From: Blastococcus fimeti
GTDB lineage: Bacteria; Actinomycetota; Actinomycetes; Mycobacteriales; Geodermatophilaceae
DNA: 64,000 bases
Direction: 5' to 3'
Assembly (NCBI GenBank): GCA_900102115.1
Contig: FNAW01000004.1
Span: forward strand, 310,001-374,000
A program made the position numbers and the translations under genes. Numbering within the stretch: the first letter of the stretch is position 1; each line of letters starts with the position of its first letter. The notes below the pieces were generated by a model. It had not been told where the DNA came from. It did no database searches and saw nothing but the letters and a program-made list of their open reading frames with translations. Below are positions 12,413 through 20,716 of this stretch, in pieces.

Positions 12413-12790
12413 CGCCGCCGCACCCTGCGCCGATTCGGGAGGCACCGGGCCGGCACGGGCGCGGGCGGCCGCCGTCCGCTGCCCGATCGGGCCCAGCGGC
12501 ACCCGGACGCTGACCGCCACCTCGACGACCGCGCCTGCGTCCACGGTGCAGGCCTCGAGCCGGGCCCCGTTCTCCGCCGCCACCTCCCCGGCGGCGGCGC
12601 AGGCGTCGGGATCTCCCATGACTGCCCGGCCGGCGGCGGCCAGGGCCGCGAGATCCGCGGCGGCTCCGGCGCGGTGCCGGGCGACCGCAGCCGCGCCCAC
12701 CAGGACTCCGGCCAGGCCCACCAGCGCGAGGACCCCGGCCACGGCCAGCATCCAGACGGTGGCCGACCCGCGCTCCTCTTCCGACCTCAC
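12413..12790 (-). CDS. TadE-like (Rv3654c family) pilus-associated protein, 3' end unresolved
   Basis: Starts with GTG at 12790 overlapping the stop of the upstream TadE gene (GTGA). The sense portion encodes about 126 residues: a short charged leader with GSATVW, a hydrophobic segment (LAVAGVLALVGLAGVLVGA), then AVARHRAGAAADLAALAAA and an end ARARAGP that match the Rv3654c family. That family normally stops shortly after ARAGP. Here no stop is met: the frame stays open antisense through the whole helicase gene to 9866, and the other two frames stay open to 12369 and 12133. The end given is only where the helicase gene begins. Either a real extreme overlap, a lost stop or a sequence error. 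Confidence 0.6.
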
Positions 12791-13179
12791 GGCAATCCGC
12801 CCGGCTCCCGCTGCGCCACGGCCTCGGCCGACACCCGCGTGCGCAGCGGGACCGGGCCGAGCGGTGCCAGCTCCACGCTGACCGTGACCCGCACCCGGTC
12901 CCCCTCCGCCCGTACCGCCGTGTCCGCCCCCTCCGGCGCGACCCGGCCGGCCAGCTCGGCCACCACCGCGTCGGTCTCCCCGCGGGCGGCGGCACGGGCG
13001 CCCTCCCGGGCGGCGTCGACGCAGCGCAGCTGGGCGCCCACGACGGTCACCGCCGCGACCGCGCAGAGCAGCACGAGGAGGAGCACCGGGAGGACGACGG
13101 CCGTCTCGGCGGTCACCATCCCGGCCTCCGGGTCGCGCGCCCGGCGCCGCGTGCGCCGGCGGGCGCGGGAGCCGGCCAC
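12787..13179 (-). CDS. TadE-like pseudopilin
   Basis: 130 residues. After a basic leader (RARRRTRRRARDPEAG) comes MVTAETAVVLPVLLLVLLCA, the TadE-type processing and membrane segment with the conserved Glu; the rest is an extracellular beta-rich domain. TadE-family pseudopilins help assemble Flp pili. Start is ATG at 13179, one base past the end of the flp-like gene (13181), so the genes form one operon. Positional equivalent of Rv3655c. Confidence 0.85.
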   Translation of the reverse strand: MAGSRARRRTRRRARDPEAGMVTAETAVVLPVLLLVLLCAVAAVTVVGAQLRCVDAAREGARAAARGETDAVVAELAGRVAPEGADTAVRAEGDRVRVTVSVELAPLGPVPLRTRVSAEAVAQREPGGLP

Positions 13180-13180
13180 G

Positions 13181-13441
13181 TCAGGCCAGCGTGGCCAGCG
13201 CGCGGTCGACCAGATCGGTCAGCCCGTCGACCACCGAGTCGCCGGTCACGACCCGGAACAGGACCGCTGCGAAGGCACAGGCCGCGACCGTCCCGACGGC
13301 GTACTCGGCGGTGCTCATGCCGGCCTCGGGCTCCGCGGTCAGCAGCGCGAGACGGCGGCGCAGCGCGGTCCGGAGGCCGCGACGACCGGACACCTCCTGC
13401 GGGTGAGCGGGTTCGGGCACGGTCGTGGAACTGGTGGACAC
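13181..13441 (-). CDS. Flp-like pilin (DUF4244)
   Basis: 86 residues. A basic leader ends in AEPEAGMSTAEYAVGTVAAC, in which the Gly-Met-Ser-Thr-Ala-Glu-Tyr block is the prepilin-peptidase-like cleavage and Glu-Tyr assembly signature of Flp pilins. A single hydrophobic helix and a short polar tail follow. DUF4244 proteins occupy the Flp pilin position of actinobacterial tad clusters (compare Rv3656c). GTG at 13441 has GGAGG five bases upstream. The cupin gene on the other strand separates it from tadC, so it probably has its own promoter in 13442-13672. Confidence 0.87.
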   Translation of the reverse strand: MSTSSTTVPEPAHPQEVSGRRGLRTALRRRLALLTAEPEAGMSTAEYAVGTVAACAFAAVLFRVVTGDSVVDGLTDLVDRALATLA

Positions 13442-13672
13442 GGTCGCCTCCGGGCGTCGGGGCCCGCCGGTCGGGCCGTGCACCGAGCCTCGGCGCGGAC
13501 GGTCGGGGATCCCAGGCCGCGAGGCGATCTGTGGAGAGCGGCCATGGCTGTGGACGCAGTCCTCGCTGATCCAGGTGCGCCGGCTCAAGCGCACTCCCAG
13601 TGCGCCGCAAGCCCGGCGCGGCAGCCTTCGCCACGACGGACCACGACGGCGACACAGGGACGAGGCGGGCAC

Positions 13673-14101
13673 ATGGACACGCAGGTGCTGGACGACGGCA
13701 ATCTCCGACTGGAGTTCACGACCACCGGCGAGGACAGCCAGGGGCAGCTGCACGAGATGCGGGCCACCTACCGACCGGGCTCGGCGCTGCCCGTCGCTCA
13801 CCTGCACCCCCGTCAGAGCGAGCACTTCTCGGTCCTGGAGGGCGAGATGTGGGCCTGCGTGGACGGCGTCGAGACCACGCTGCGGGCCGGGGACTCCATC
13901 GACATCCCGGCCGGGAGCGTGCACCAGATGCGCAACCCCGGCGAGGCACCCGCCGTCGTCACCTGGCAGACCCGGCCGGCGCTGCGCACGGCCGAGTTCC
14001 ACCGGGAGCTCGCGGCCGCACGCCGGTCCGGGGACATCGCCGCGGTTCTGGCGGTCGTGTCGGAGTACTCGGACGTCTTCGTCGTGGCTCCCCAGGCCTG
14101 A
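13673..14101 (+). CDS. Cupin-domain protein
   Basis: 142 residues, a single small beta-barrel cupin. Motif 1 contains PVAHLHPRQSEHFSVLEGEM, with the two His and the Glu expected to bind a metal; motif 2 is GDSIDIPAGSVHQMRNPG with the third His. Small stand-alone cupins bind metals and may be isomerases, oxygenases or sensors; no substrate can be assigned. ATG at 13673. It lies on the plus strand inside an otherwise minus-strand tad cluster, ending six bases before the tadC stop, and looks like an insertion between tadC and the pilin gene. Confidence 0.85.
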   Translation: MDTQVLDDGNLRLEFTTTGEDSQGQLHEMRATYRPGSALPVAHLHPRQSEHFSVLEGEMWACVDGVETTLRAGDSIDIPAGSVHQMRNPGEAPAVVTWQTRPALRTAEFHRELAAARRSGDIAAVLAVVSEYSDVFVVAPQA

Positions 14102-14106
14102 CCCCG

Positions 14107-14850
14107 TCAGCCGAAGACGTCGGCGGCGATACCGAGCACGAGCGGGGCCACGCCCAGGCAGACGAAGGCCGGCAGGAAGCAGGCACCCAGCGGGGCGAGC
14201 ACCCAGACGCCCGCCCGCTGCACCGCGGCCTGGGCCGTGGCCCGGGCGGAGGCCCGGCTCTCGGCGGCGAGGGTGCGCAGCGACGTGGCGACCAGGGCAC
14301 CGGACTCCCCCGCCCGCACCAGCACCCGCGCCAGCCCGGCGAGTTCCGGCGGAGTGTCGGCCCAGGCCCGGCGCGGATCGGCACCCAGCCGGGACAGGGC
14401 CGCCACCGAGCGCAGCTGGGCCCCCAACGGCCCCTCCACCGCACGCCCCACCGCCTCCAGCGCGCCCTCGACGGGCAGCCCGGCAGACAGGCACACCCCC
14501 AGCAGGTCGCAGGCCGCCGGCAGGTCGCGGTGCCAGGCGGCCCGGTCGGCCGCGGCATCGTCCGGAGCCCGCGCCCGCAGCAGGCGCTCGGCACCGGCCC
14601 CCAGCGCCGCCCCCGCAGCCAGCCCGAGGATCCCGCCGACCAGCAGGGCCGCCGCCAGCCCCGCCGTGGTGGCCAGCAGCCACCGGCGGAGTCGCTCCCG
14701 CCCGGCGTCCCGCTCGGGAGAGGGCACGGCTCCTCCGGGGTGCGGCCGGATCGCCGACCACCGGGCCATGCCCGCCCCACCGGAGGCGGGCCACAGCGCG
14801 AGCGCGACGGCGAGGACCAGCAACGCCGGCCAGGGCCGATCGTGCGTCAC
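14107..14850 (-). CDS. tadC: TadC-like type II secretion F family membrane protein
   Basis: 247 residues with N-terminal hydrophobic segments, a cytoplasmic stretch containing LPAACDLLGVCLSAGLPVEG and LARVLVRAGESGA (GspF/T2SSF domain) and two C-terminal membrane helices ending near VAPLVLGIAADVFG. TadB and TadC form the inner-membrane platform for Flp pilus assembly. GTG at 14850 lies 16 bases after the tadB stop; in-frame codons upstream belong to antisense sequence. Equivalent to Rv3657c. Confidence 0.87.
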   Translation of the reverse strand: MTHDRPWPALLVLAVALALWPASGGAGMARWSAIRPHPGGAVPSPERDAGRERLRRWLLATTAGLAAALLVGGILGLAAGAALGAGAERLLRARAPDDAAADRAAWHRDLPAACDLLGVCLSAGLPVEGALEAVGRAVEGPLGAQLRSVAALSRLGADPRRAWADTPPELAGLARVLVRAGESGALVATSLRTLAAESRASARATAQAAVQRAGVWVLAPLGACFLPAFVCLGVAPLVLGIAADVFG

Positions 14851-14866
14851 GGCCGGCCCGGACGGC

Positions 14867-15649
14867 TCACCGCAGGGCCCGTTGGACCAGCCGGCGGGAC
14901 CACACGAGGCCGGCCGCCTCGAGCGCCACTCCGACGACGAGCAGCACCTGCCCCGTCCCGGTGGTCGTGAGGACGCGCCACGGGTCGGCGCCCACCCCGC
15001 TCCCCATGAGCAGGCCGAGGACCGGGAGCCCGGCCAGCACCGCAGCGCTCGCCCGCGGGCCCGCCGTCGCGGCCCGAAGCTCCGCCCGATGCCGGACCCG
15101 GGCCCGCAGGTCGTCCTCGACCGCGGTCGCCACGGCGGCCAGCGAGCAGCCGGTGCGGATGCTGAGGCGCGTGGCGGCGGCGACCCGGCCCAGGGCGTCG
15201 CCGACCTCCCCGGCCGCCTCCGGCGAGGTCGCGTCCGGCGTGCGCACCGCCCGCGCCAGGAGCCGTCCCGCGCCGCCGTCCCCCGAGGCGTGCTCGGCGG
15301 CGACCGCGGCATCGTCCAGCGAGCGGCCGCTGCGGAGCTCGGCGGCGAGTGCACCGAGCCCGTCCGCCAGCCCGTGCAGGGCGGCCTCGACCCGCGCCTC
15401 GGCCCGGCGCGCGGCGTGCGCGTGGGCACCCGCCCCGGCCCCGGCGCCGGCCAGGACGGCGACCAGCGGCGTGCTCAGCACCGCGCCGACCGCGCCCGCC
15501 AGCACCGCGGCCGCGACCGTCGGCGACGCGACGATCCCGCCGCCGGCCGGTTGCGCACGGTCCTCCTCCCGGCCCGGCAGCCGGTCCGCTCCCCGCCGGC
15601 CCGGCCACAGCAGCAGCGCGGCAGCGGCACCGATCAGCAGCCCGCTCAC
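14867..15649 (-). CDS. tadB: TadB-like type II secretion F family membrane protein
   Basis: 260 residues. An N-terminal membrane segment, a second hydrophobic pair near residues 45-70, the T2SSF core with LADGLGALAAELRSGRSLDD and TRLSIRTGCSLAAVATAVED, then two C-terminal helices (VLAGLPVLGLLMGSGVG and TGQVLLVVGVALEAAGLVWS). The GTG start at 15649 overlaps the tadA stop by four bases, so translation is coupled. Together with TadC it forms the assembly platform driven by the TadA ATPase. Equivalent to Rv3658c. Confidence 0.87.
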   Translation of the reverse strand: MSGLLIGAAAALLLWPGRRGADRLPGREEDRAQPAGGGIVASPTVAAAVLAGAVGAVLSTPLVAVLAGAGAGAGAHAHAARRAEARVEAALHGLADGLGALAAELRSGRSLDDAAVAAEHASGDGGAGRLLARAVRTPDATSPEAAGEVGDALGRVAAATRLSIRTGCSLAAVATAVEDDLRARVRHRAELRAATAGPRASAAVLAGLPVLGLLMGSGVGADPWRVLTTTGTGQVLLVVGVALEAAGLVWSRRLVQRALR

Positions 15650-16785
15650 GGCGCGGCCGTCCCGTCCAGCAGCTCGCGGAGCCGGTCGCCCGCCGGACAC
15701 GGCCCGCCGTCGGCGCGCCAGCCCGGTTCCACGACGACCCACTCACCGGCCCGCCGGAGCACGCCGAGCTCCTCCACCCGGCGGCCCTCCGCGGTGCGGC
15801 GCAGGTGCACGACGACGTGCAGGGCCGCCGCCGTCAGGCTGTGCACGGCGGAGCGGTCCAGCCCCGCGGCCACCCCCAGCGCCTCCAGCCGCGCCGGCAC
15901 CTCCGCCGGCCGGTTCGCGTGCAGGGTGCCGCACCCTCCGTCGTGGCCGGTGTTCAGGGCGGCCAGCAGATCGCCCACCTCTGCCCCGCGCACCTCGCCG
16001 ACCACCAACCGGTCGGGCCGCATCCGCAGCGCCTGCCGCACCAGGTCGCGGAGGGTCACCTGCCCGACGCCCTCCACGTTGGGCGGGCGGGTGAGCAGGG
16101 AGACGACGTGCGGGTGCGCCGGCGCGAGCTCCGCGGCGTCCTCGCAGGTCAGCACCCGCTCCGTCGGGCCGACCTCGCCGAGCAGCGCGGAGAGCACCGT
16201 CGTCTTGCCCGATCCGGTGCCGCCGGTCACGAGGAACGCCCGGCGGCGCCCCACCAGCGCGCGCAGCAGGTCCGGGCTCTCACCGGGCAGCGCGCCGAGC
16301 GCCTCGAGGTCGGCCAGGCTCCGGTTGCACCGCCGCAGCACCCGCAGCGACAGGCAGGTGCTGCCGGCCACCGGCGCGAGCACCGCGTGCAGGCGGGTGC
16401 CGTCGGGCAACCCGACGTCCACCCACGGCGCGGCATCGTCCAGGCGCCGTCCGGCCGCGGCGGCCAGCCGCACCGCGAGCCGGCGCACCGCGTCGTCGTC
16501 GGGGAAGCGCACGCCGGTGAGTTCCAGGCCCGAGCCGCGGTCGATCCAGACGCGGTCCGGAGCCGCGACCAGCACGTCGGTGACGCCGGTCAGCCGGAGC
16601 AGCGGCTCGAGGGGACCGGCGCCGGCGAGTTCGTCGACCGCGTCGCGCACCGCGCGCAGCACGTCGTCGTCGCCGAGCAGCCCGCCGCTCTCCTGACGGA
16701 CGACGGCGGCGACGTCGGCCTGCGTCGGCAGGCCGGGTTCCAGCGCCAGCCGGGAGCGGACCCGGTCCAGCAGGCTCGCCGTCAT
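15646..16785 (-). CDS. tadA: TadA/CpaF-type pilus assembly ATPase
   Basis: 379 residues, a hexameric secretion ATPase that powers Flp pilus assembly. Walker A is GGTGSGKT (188-195), the Asp/His boxes include NTGHDGGCGTLHAN (278-291) and Walker B is LVVGEVRG (260-267). The N-terminal domain contains the CpaF-type GVTDVLV and WVDVGLPDGTRLHAVL. ATG at 16785 overlaps the stop of the upstream ssd-like gene (ATGA). It heads the coupled ssd-tadA-tadB-tadC run. Equivalent to Rv3659c. Confidence 0.93.
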   Translation of the reverse strand: MTASLLDRVRSRLALEPGLPTQADVAAVVRQESGGLLGDDDVLRAVRDAVDELAGAGPLEPLLRLTGVTDVLVAAPDRVWIDRGSGLELTGVRFPDDDAVRRLAVRLAAAAGRRLDDAAPWVDVGLPDGTRLHAVLAPVAGSTCLSLRVLRRCNRSLADLEALGALPGESPDLLRALVGRRRAFLVTGGTGSGKTTVLSALLGEVGPTERVLTCEDAAELAPAHPHVVSLLTRPPNVEGVGQVTLRDLVRQALRMRPDRLVVGEVRGAEVGDLLAALNTGHDGGCGTLHANRPAEVPARLEALGVAAGLDRSAVHSLTAAALHVVVHLRRTAEGRRVEELGVLRRAGEWVVVEPGWRADGGPCPAGDRLRELLDGTAAP

Positions 16786-17867
16786 GCGGCCTCCTCGCGC
16801 ACCCGGGCGAGCGCGCGGCGGGCCACGGCCCCGAGAGGCGTGCGCGGCGCGACGGCGGGCAGCTCGCCGCGCTCGCTGCGGGGCACGGCGCTGCGGTCGT
16901 GCGGCAGCTCGGCGAGCACCGGTCGCCCGACCACGTCGGCCACCTCGTCCGTGGCGAGCCCGCCCGGCACGGGACGGACCACCAGCTGCGCGGCCGCCCA
17001 CGGCGAGCCCGCTCCCGAGACCAGCAGCCGGGCCGCGGTGGCGGCGCGCAACCGCGCCGGGACCACCAGCAGCGCGAGATCGGCCTCGGCGAGCACCGCC
17101 TGCGTCGGAGCGCAGCACCCGTCGGCCCCCGGGCGGGGCAGGTCCACCACCACCGGGGCGCCGTCGGAGCGGGCGGCCTCGACCACCGCCCGGACCGCCT
17201 CCTCGGGCAGCTCGGGCCGCGCCGACCGTGCCGCGGCGAGGACGTGCACCCCCGCCACCTCCGGCAGGCAGGCCCGGAGCGCGTCGCCGGAGACGCGGCC
17301 CCGCAACCCGGTCAGGTCCGGCCACCGCAGCCCGTCCACCCGTTCGGCGCCGAGCAGCAGGTCGAGCCCGGCACCCCACCCGTCGGCGTCGACCAGGACG
17401 ACGCCGGGGGCGGCGGCGACGGCCAGGGCGGCCGCGAGAGTGCTCGCCCCGGCGCCCCCGCACCCGCCTCCGACGGCCAGCAGCCAGCCGCGGTCGACCG
17501 GCACGCGGACCGCCGCGGCGGCACGGGAGAGCAGCCAGGCCTCGTCGGCGGGGAGCAGCGCGACCCGCTCGGCACCCACCTCGACCGCCGCTGCCCACTC
17601 CTCAGCGGGCAGCTCCGAGCGGGCGACGACCACCACTCCCGGCCGCCGGCCGAGCCCCCGGACCGCCGCCGTCCCGAGCACGTCCGCGCCGAGCAGCACC
17701 AGCGGGGCGTCGCGGTGCGCCCGCCGCAACGGTGGGCCGCCGACGGCGATCTCGGGCTCGGCGCCGGCGGCGGCCAGCACGCGCAGCACGTCGTCGAGGA
17801 GGTCCTCGTCGCGGCTCACGACGAGCGGCCGGAGGGACTGAGCGGACAGGAAGGAAGCGGCAGGCAC
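16782..17867 (-). CDS. Ssd/CpaE-like septum-site/pilus localisation protein
   Basis: About 361 residues. A receiver-like N-terminal domain precedes a MinD/ParA-type ATPase fold whose P-loop is GGGCGGAGASTLA, lacking the usual lysines as in Ssd (Rv3660c) and CpaE/TadZ. The switch segment reads VVVDLPRP. CpaE/TadZ proteins place the pilus machinery at the pole; Ssd was linked to septum regulation in mycobacteria. The GTG at 17867 is chosen because the receiver domain begins soon after; a longer GTG at 17966 exists and cannot be excluded, as neither has a clear ribosome site. First gene of the tad operon, divergent from the HAD gene. Confidence 0.82.
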   Translation of the reverse strand: MPAASFLSAQSLRPLVVSRDEDLLDDVLRVLAAAGAEPEIAVGGPPLRRAHRDAPLVLLGADVLGTAAVRGLGRRPGVVVVARSELPAEEWAAAVEVGAERVALLPADEAWLLSRAAAAVRVPVDRGWLLAVGGGCGGAGASTLAAALAVAAAPGVVLVDADGWGAGLDLLLGAERVDGLRWPDLTGLRGRVSGDALRACLPEVAGVHVLAAARSARPELPEEAVRAVVEAARSDGAPVVVDLPRPGADGCCAPTQAVLAEADLALLVVPARLRAATAARLLVSGAGSPWAAAQLVVRPVPGGLATDEVADVVGRPVLAELPHDRSAVPRSERGELPAVAPRTPLGAVARRALARVREEAA

Positions 17868-17994
17868 GGCTGCCAGCCCAGCGGACGGTGGGCGAACAGT
17901 GCCAGATCCGCGGTCGAACTGTGGATGACTCCTTCGGGTGTGGACGGCGCGCGCGTCCCGTCGCACCCGTCAGGGCCTACTACCGTCATGCCTC

Positions 17995-18840
17995 GTGACC
18001 CGCGCCGCGGCGTTCTTCGATCTGGACAAGACGATCATCGCCAAGTCCAGCACCCTGGCCTTCGGCCGCCCGTTCTTCCAGGGCGGGCTGATCAACCGGC
18101 GCACGGTCCTCAAGACCGCCTACGCCCAGTTCGTCTTCTCCCTCGCCGGCGCCGACGCCCAGCAGATGGAACGGCTGCGCGCGCAGATGACCGCCATGGT
18201 CACCGGCTGGGACGCCGCGACGGTGCACGAGATCGTCCGCGAGACGCTGCACGAGATCGTGGACCCGCTGGTCTACGCCGAGGCGGCCGATCTCATCGAG
18301 GAGCACCGGGCCGCCGGCCGGGAGATAGTCATCGTCTCCAGCAGCGGAGCGGAGATGGTCGGGCCGATCGGCGAGATGCTGGGCGCCGACCGGGTGGTCG
18401 CCACCCGGATGGTGGTCGAGGACGGCCGGTACACCGGCGAGATCGACTTCTACGCCTACGCGGACAACAAGGCCGCCGCGATGCGCGAGGTGGCCGCCGA
18501 GGGCGGCTACGACCTCGCCGACTGCTACGCGTACAGCGACTCGGTGACCGACCTGCCCATGCTGACCGCGGTCGGGCACCCCACGGCGGTCAACCCCGAC
18601 CGCGGCCTGCGCAAGGCGGCGCTGCAGCACGGCTGGCCGGTGCTCCGGTTCGAGCGGCCGGTGAGCATGCGGGCCCGCTTCTCCGTGCCGACGGCCCCCG
18701 TGGTCACCGGTGCGGCGGCGATGGGTGTGGGCGCCGCCGTGGTCGGTCTGGCCTGGTACGCCCGGCACCGGTCGGCCCGCCCGGTCCTCCCGGACACCTC
18801 AGGGCCGCTGTCGGGACGACGGCGCCGCCGCGGGGCCTGA
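17995..18840 (+). CDS. HAD-IB family phosphatase (SerB-like)
   Basis: 281 residues. Motif I FFDLDKTII carries the nucleophile and acid/base Asp pair; motif II is VIVSSSG; motif III/IV region is CYAYSDSVTDLPML. A hydrophobic C-terminal segment (VVTGAAAMGVGAAVVGLAWY) suggests a membrane anchor. HAD-IB proteins include phosphoserine phosphatase and lipid-linked phosphatases; the anchor and the missing ACT domain argue against SerB itself. It is divergent from the tad operon and matches Rv3661 in position and sequence. GTG at 17995 gives the compact N-terminus typical of the family. Confidence 0.9.
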   Translation: MTRAAAFFDLDKTIIAKSSTLAFGRPFFQGGLINRRTVLKTAYAQFVFSLAGADAQQMERLRAQMTAMVTGWDAATVHEIVRETLHEIVDPLVYAEAADLIEEHRAAGREIVIVSSSGAEMVGPIGEMLGADRVVATRMVVEDGRYTGEIDFYAYADNKAAAMREVAAEGGYDLADCYAYSDSVTDLPMLTAVGHPTAVNPDRGLRKAALQHGWPVLRFERPVSMRARFSVPTAPVVTGAAAMGVGAAVVGLAWYARHRSARPVLPDTSGPLSGRRRRRGA

Positions 18841-18897
18841 CCGCCCGTCCCGGCGAGGCTCCGGCCGACGCGCCGCCGGTTCGTCCATCCTGCGGAC

Positions 18898-19170
18898 GTG
18901 CTCACCGCGGTCCTCGCCTGGCTCGCGGCCCTGGCCGTGTGCGCGGCCGCGGTGCTCCTCGGGCAGTCCGTCCGGTCCGCACCGCGCCGCCGGCGCCGTC
19001 GCCGGGCCGCGCGGATCGGCCTGTTCCTGTCGCTGTCCGGCCCCTGGCTGTCGGCCCTCGGCGGGCTCGGCTACGGCGTGCTGACCGGGGCGTGGGTCCC
19101 GGCCGCGGCCGGCTGCGCGGTCGCGGCGACCGTCGTCGCGCTGACCGGGCTGGTGCTCGCGCCGCGCTGA
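18898..19170 (+). CDS. Small two-helix membrane protein, unknown function
   Basis: 90 residues from GTG 18898. Hydrophobic segments at about residues 2-22 and 41-88 (the latter probably two passes) flank an arginine cluster (PRRRRRRRAAR). I recognise no family. It lies 57 bases after the HAD gene on the same strand and may be cotranscribed. Frame length and membrane pattern support a real gene, but no ribosome site is obvious. Confidence 0.55.
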   Translation: MLTAVLAWLAALAVCAAAVLLGQSVRSAPRRRRRRRAARIGLFLSLSGPWLSALGGLGYGVLTGAWVPAAAGCAVAATVVALTGLVLAPR

Positions 19171-19184
19171 AGGGCGGCAGGCGC

Positions 19185-19973
19185 TCAGCCGCGGAGCAGG
19201 CTCTCGCAGATGGCCAGCCCCTCCAGGGCACCGTGCTCGGTGGCCTGGCAGCAGTGCACCAGCCAGCGGGCCACCCCTGCGGGGTCACCGGAGGCGTAGC
19301 CGGCCAGCGCCTCGGCATAGGCCGCCGCGCCCAGCTCGACGAAGCCGACCTCGGGCACCGAGCACGCCTTGGGGTCCAGCCCGCGGGCGATAGTGGTCAG
19401 CCGGCCGGCGGCCCGGGCGACCAGGCCGTCGGCCACCCCGAAAGGCGCCATCGCGGCGATCTCGCCGTGCACGAGCGCGGCGACGATCACCGCCGGCGCG
19501 GACGTGGTCGCGGTCACCAGGGAGAACAGCCCGGTGAGCCGCGGCCCGGCGTGCGGCGCCGGCCGGCCCAGATCGGCGTTGTCGACCCGGTCGCTCGCGG
19601 CCAGCACGTGCAGGCGGGCCAGCACCTGACCGGGCGCCTTGGGCCACGTCTCCAGCATGCCGCCCAGGCCCGCGGACACCCGGAGCGCGCCCTGCACGAC
19701 CGGGTCGTCGACGGCGCCGGCCCGGAGCTCGGCCAGGGGCACGTCCACGCCCTCGAGCGCGGCCGACGCCCGGGCTCCGCGCAGCGCGGACTCGGTGCTC
19801 ACCCCGGCGGACTCCCGGCGCAGCACCTTGTGGCTGAGCAGCCGGTCGACGCCCGCGCGGGCGGCGTCGGCGGCCACCCGGACGCCGGGCAGGTCGAGCA
19901 GCGGCGCCAGCTGGTCCGGTGCGGTCGGCCGAACAGCGGAGCGGGCGGCGCCGGGACGGACGGGGATGCTCAC
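19185..19973 (-). CDS. Degenerate Fic-fold protein (Rv3662c-type, often labelled oxidoreductase)
   Basis: 262 residues. Residues 70-75 (SAALEG) fit the Fic inhibitory-helix motif [S/T]xxxE[G/N]. The expected catalytic loop HPFx[D/E]GNGRxxR appears as APFGVADGLVAR at 176-187: Pro, Phe, the second Gly and the last Arg stay in register, while the catalytic His is Ala176 and the phosphate-binding Arg is Leu184. The following Tyr/Ala-rich helices also resemble Fic cores. The protein is therefore probably not an AMP-transferase. It sits at the place of Rv3662c, beside the HAD gene. No membrane segment is seen. The Fic assignment is my inference from motif spacing. Confidence 0.78.
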   Translation of the reverse strand: MSIPVRPGAARSAVRPTAPDQLAPLLDLPGVRVAADAARAGVDRLLSHKVLRRESAGVSTESALRGARASAALEGVDVPLAELRAGAVDDPVVQGALRVSAGLGGMLETWPKAPGQVLARLHVLAASDRVDNADLGRPAPHAGPRLTGLFSLVTATTSAPAVIVAALVHGEIAAMAPFGVADGLVARAAGRLTTIARGLDPKACSVPEVGFVELGAAAYAEALAGYASGDPAGVARWLVHCCQATEHGALEGLAICESLLRG

Positions 19974-20115
19974 GTGCTCTCCTCGCTGCGCCCGTCGGAG
20001 GAGCCGGCCGGCGCTGCTGTGCTGATGCGGAACGGCGTCGCTGATGAGCCGTCAGCACGACGGTACGAGGCGCGCTCCGCCGATCGGCGCGCACCTGGCT
20101 ACGCTCCCTTCCACC

Positions 20116-20667
20116 ATGGCCCGCCCGCTCACGCTCCTGCTCGTCCGCCACGGGCAGAGCGAGTGGAACGCCGCGGGCCTGATGCAGGGGCAGACACCGC
20201 ACGTGCCGCTCACCGCCCTGGGTCGCAGCCAGGCCGAGGAGGCCGCGACCGAACTCGCCGGCCTCTGCCCCGGCGCGCTCATCAGCAGCGACCTGGTGCG
20301 CGCGGTCCAGACCGCCGAGGCGTGCTCCCGTGCGACGGGTCTGCCGATCGTCACCACGCCGGCGCTGCGCGAGCAGGGCTACGGCGTGCTGGAGGGCCGG
20401 CCGAGCCGGGAGCTCTGGGACGTCGTCGACTGGTCGGATGCGCAGTGGTCTGCCGAGGGCGGGGAGAGCCTCGCCGAGCTGCACGGCCGGGTCGAGGCCT
20501 ACCTCAAGGACCTCTGCGCCGAGCCGCCGGCCGAGGTGATCGCCCTGGTCACCCACGGGGACACCATCCGCGCCATCCAGGCGGTCGTCGCGGGCCTGGG
20601 GCCGGACGCCATGCCGGCCGTCACGCCGCACAACGGCAGCGTCACCCGGGTGGAGTTCTGCCCGTGA
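20116..20667 (+). CDS. Histidine phosphatase family protein, possible alpha-ribazole phosphatase
   Basis: 183 residues. The phosphoglycerate-mutase/CobC signature LLVRHGQSEWN lies at residues 8-18, with the second catalytic His in LVTHGDTIRA near 150. Length suits CobC-type phosphatases. It is followed 49 bases later by cobS on the same strand, so dephosphorylation of alpha-ribazole-5'-phosphate (or of adenosylcobalamin phosphate) is a reasonable guess; other small-molecule phosphatases share the motif. ATG at 20116 is preceded by no strong ribosome site but begins right at the first strand. Confidence 0.85.
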   Translation: MARPLTLLLVRHGQSEWNAAGLMQGQTPHVPLTALGRSQAEEAATELAGLCPGALISSDLVRAVQTAEACSRATGLPIVTTPALREQGYGVLEGRPSRELWDVVDWSDAQWSAEGGESLAELHGRVEAYLKDLCAEPPAEVIALVTHGDTIRAIQAVVAGLGPDAMPAVTPHNGSVTRVEFCP

Positions 20668-20716
20668 CCGACGCGGGCCGTACCGGGTCCGCCCGCGGCG
20701 CGGTCCCGCGGCTCCG

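Noticed and set aside
17938..17994. Upstream in-frame start for the HAD gene at 17938
   Set aside because: It would overlap the divergent ssd-like start region and add a leader not seen in the family; GTG 17995 directly precedes the first strand.
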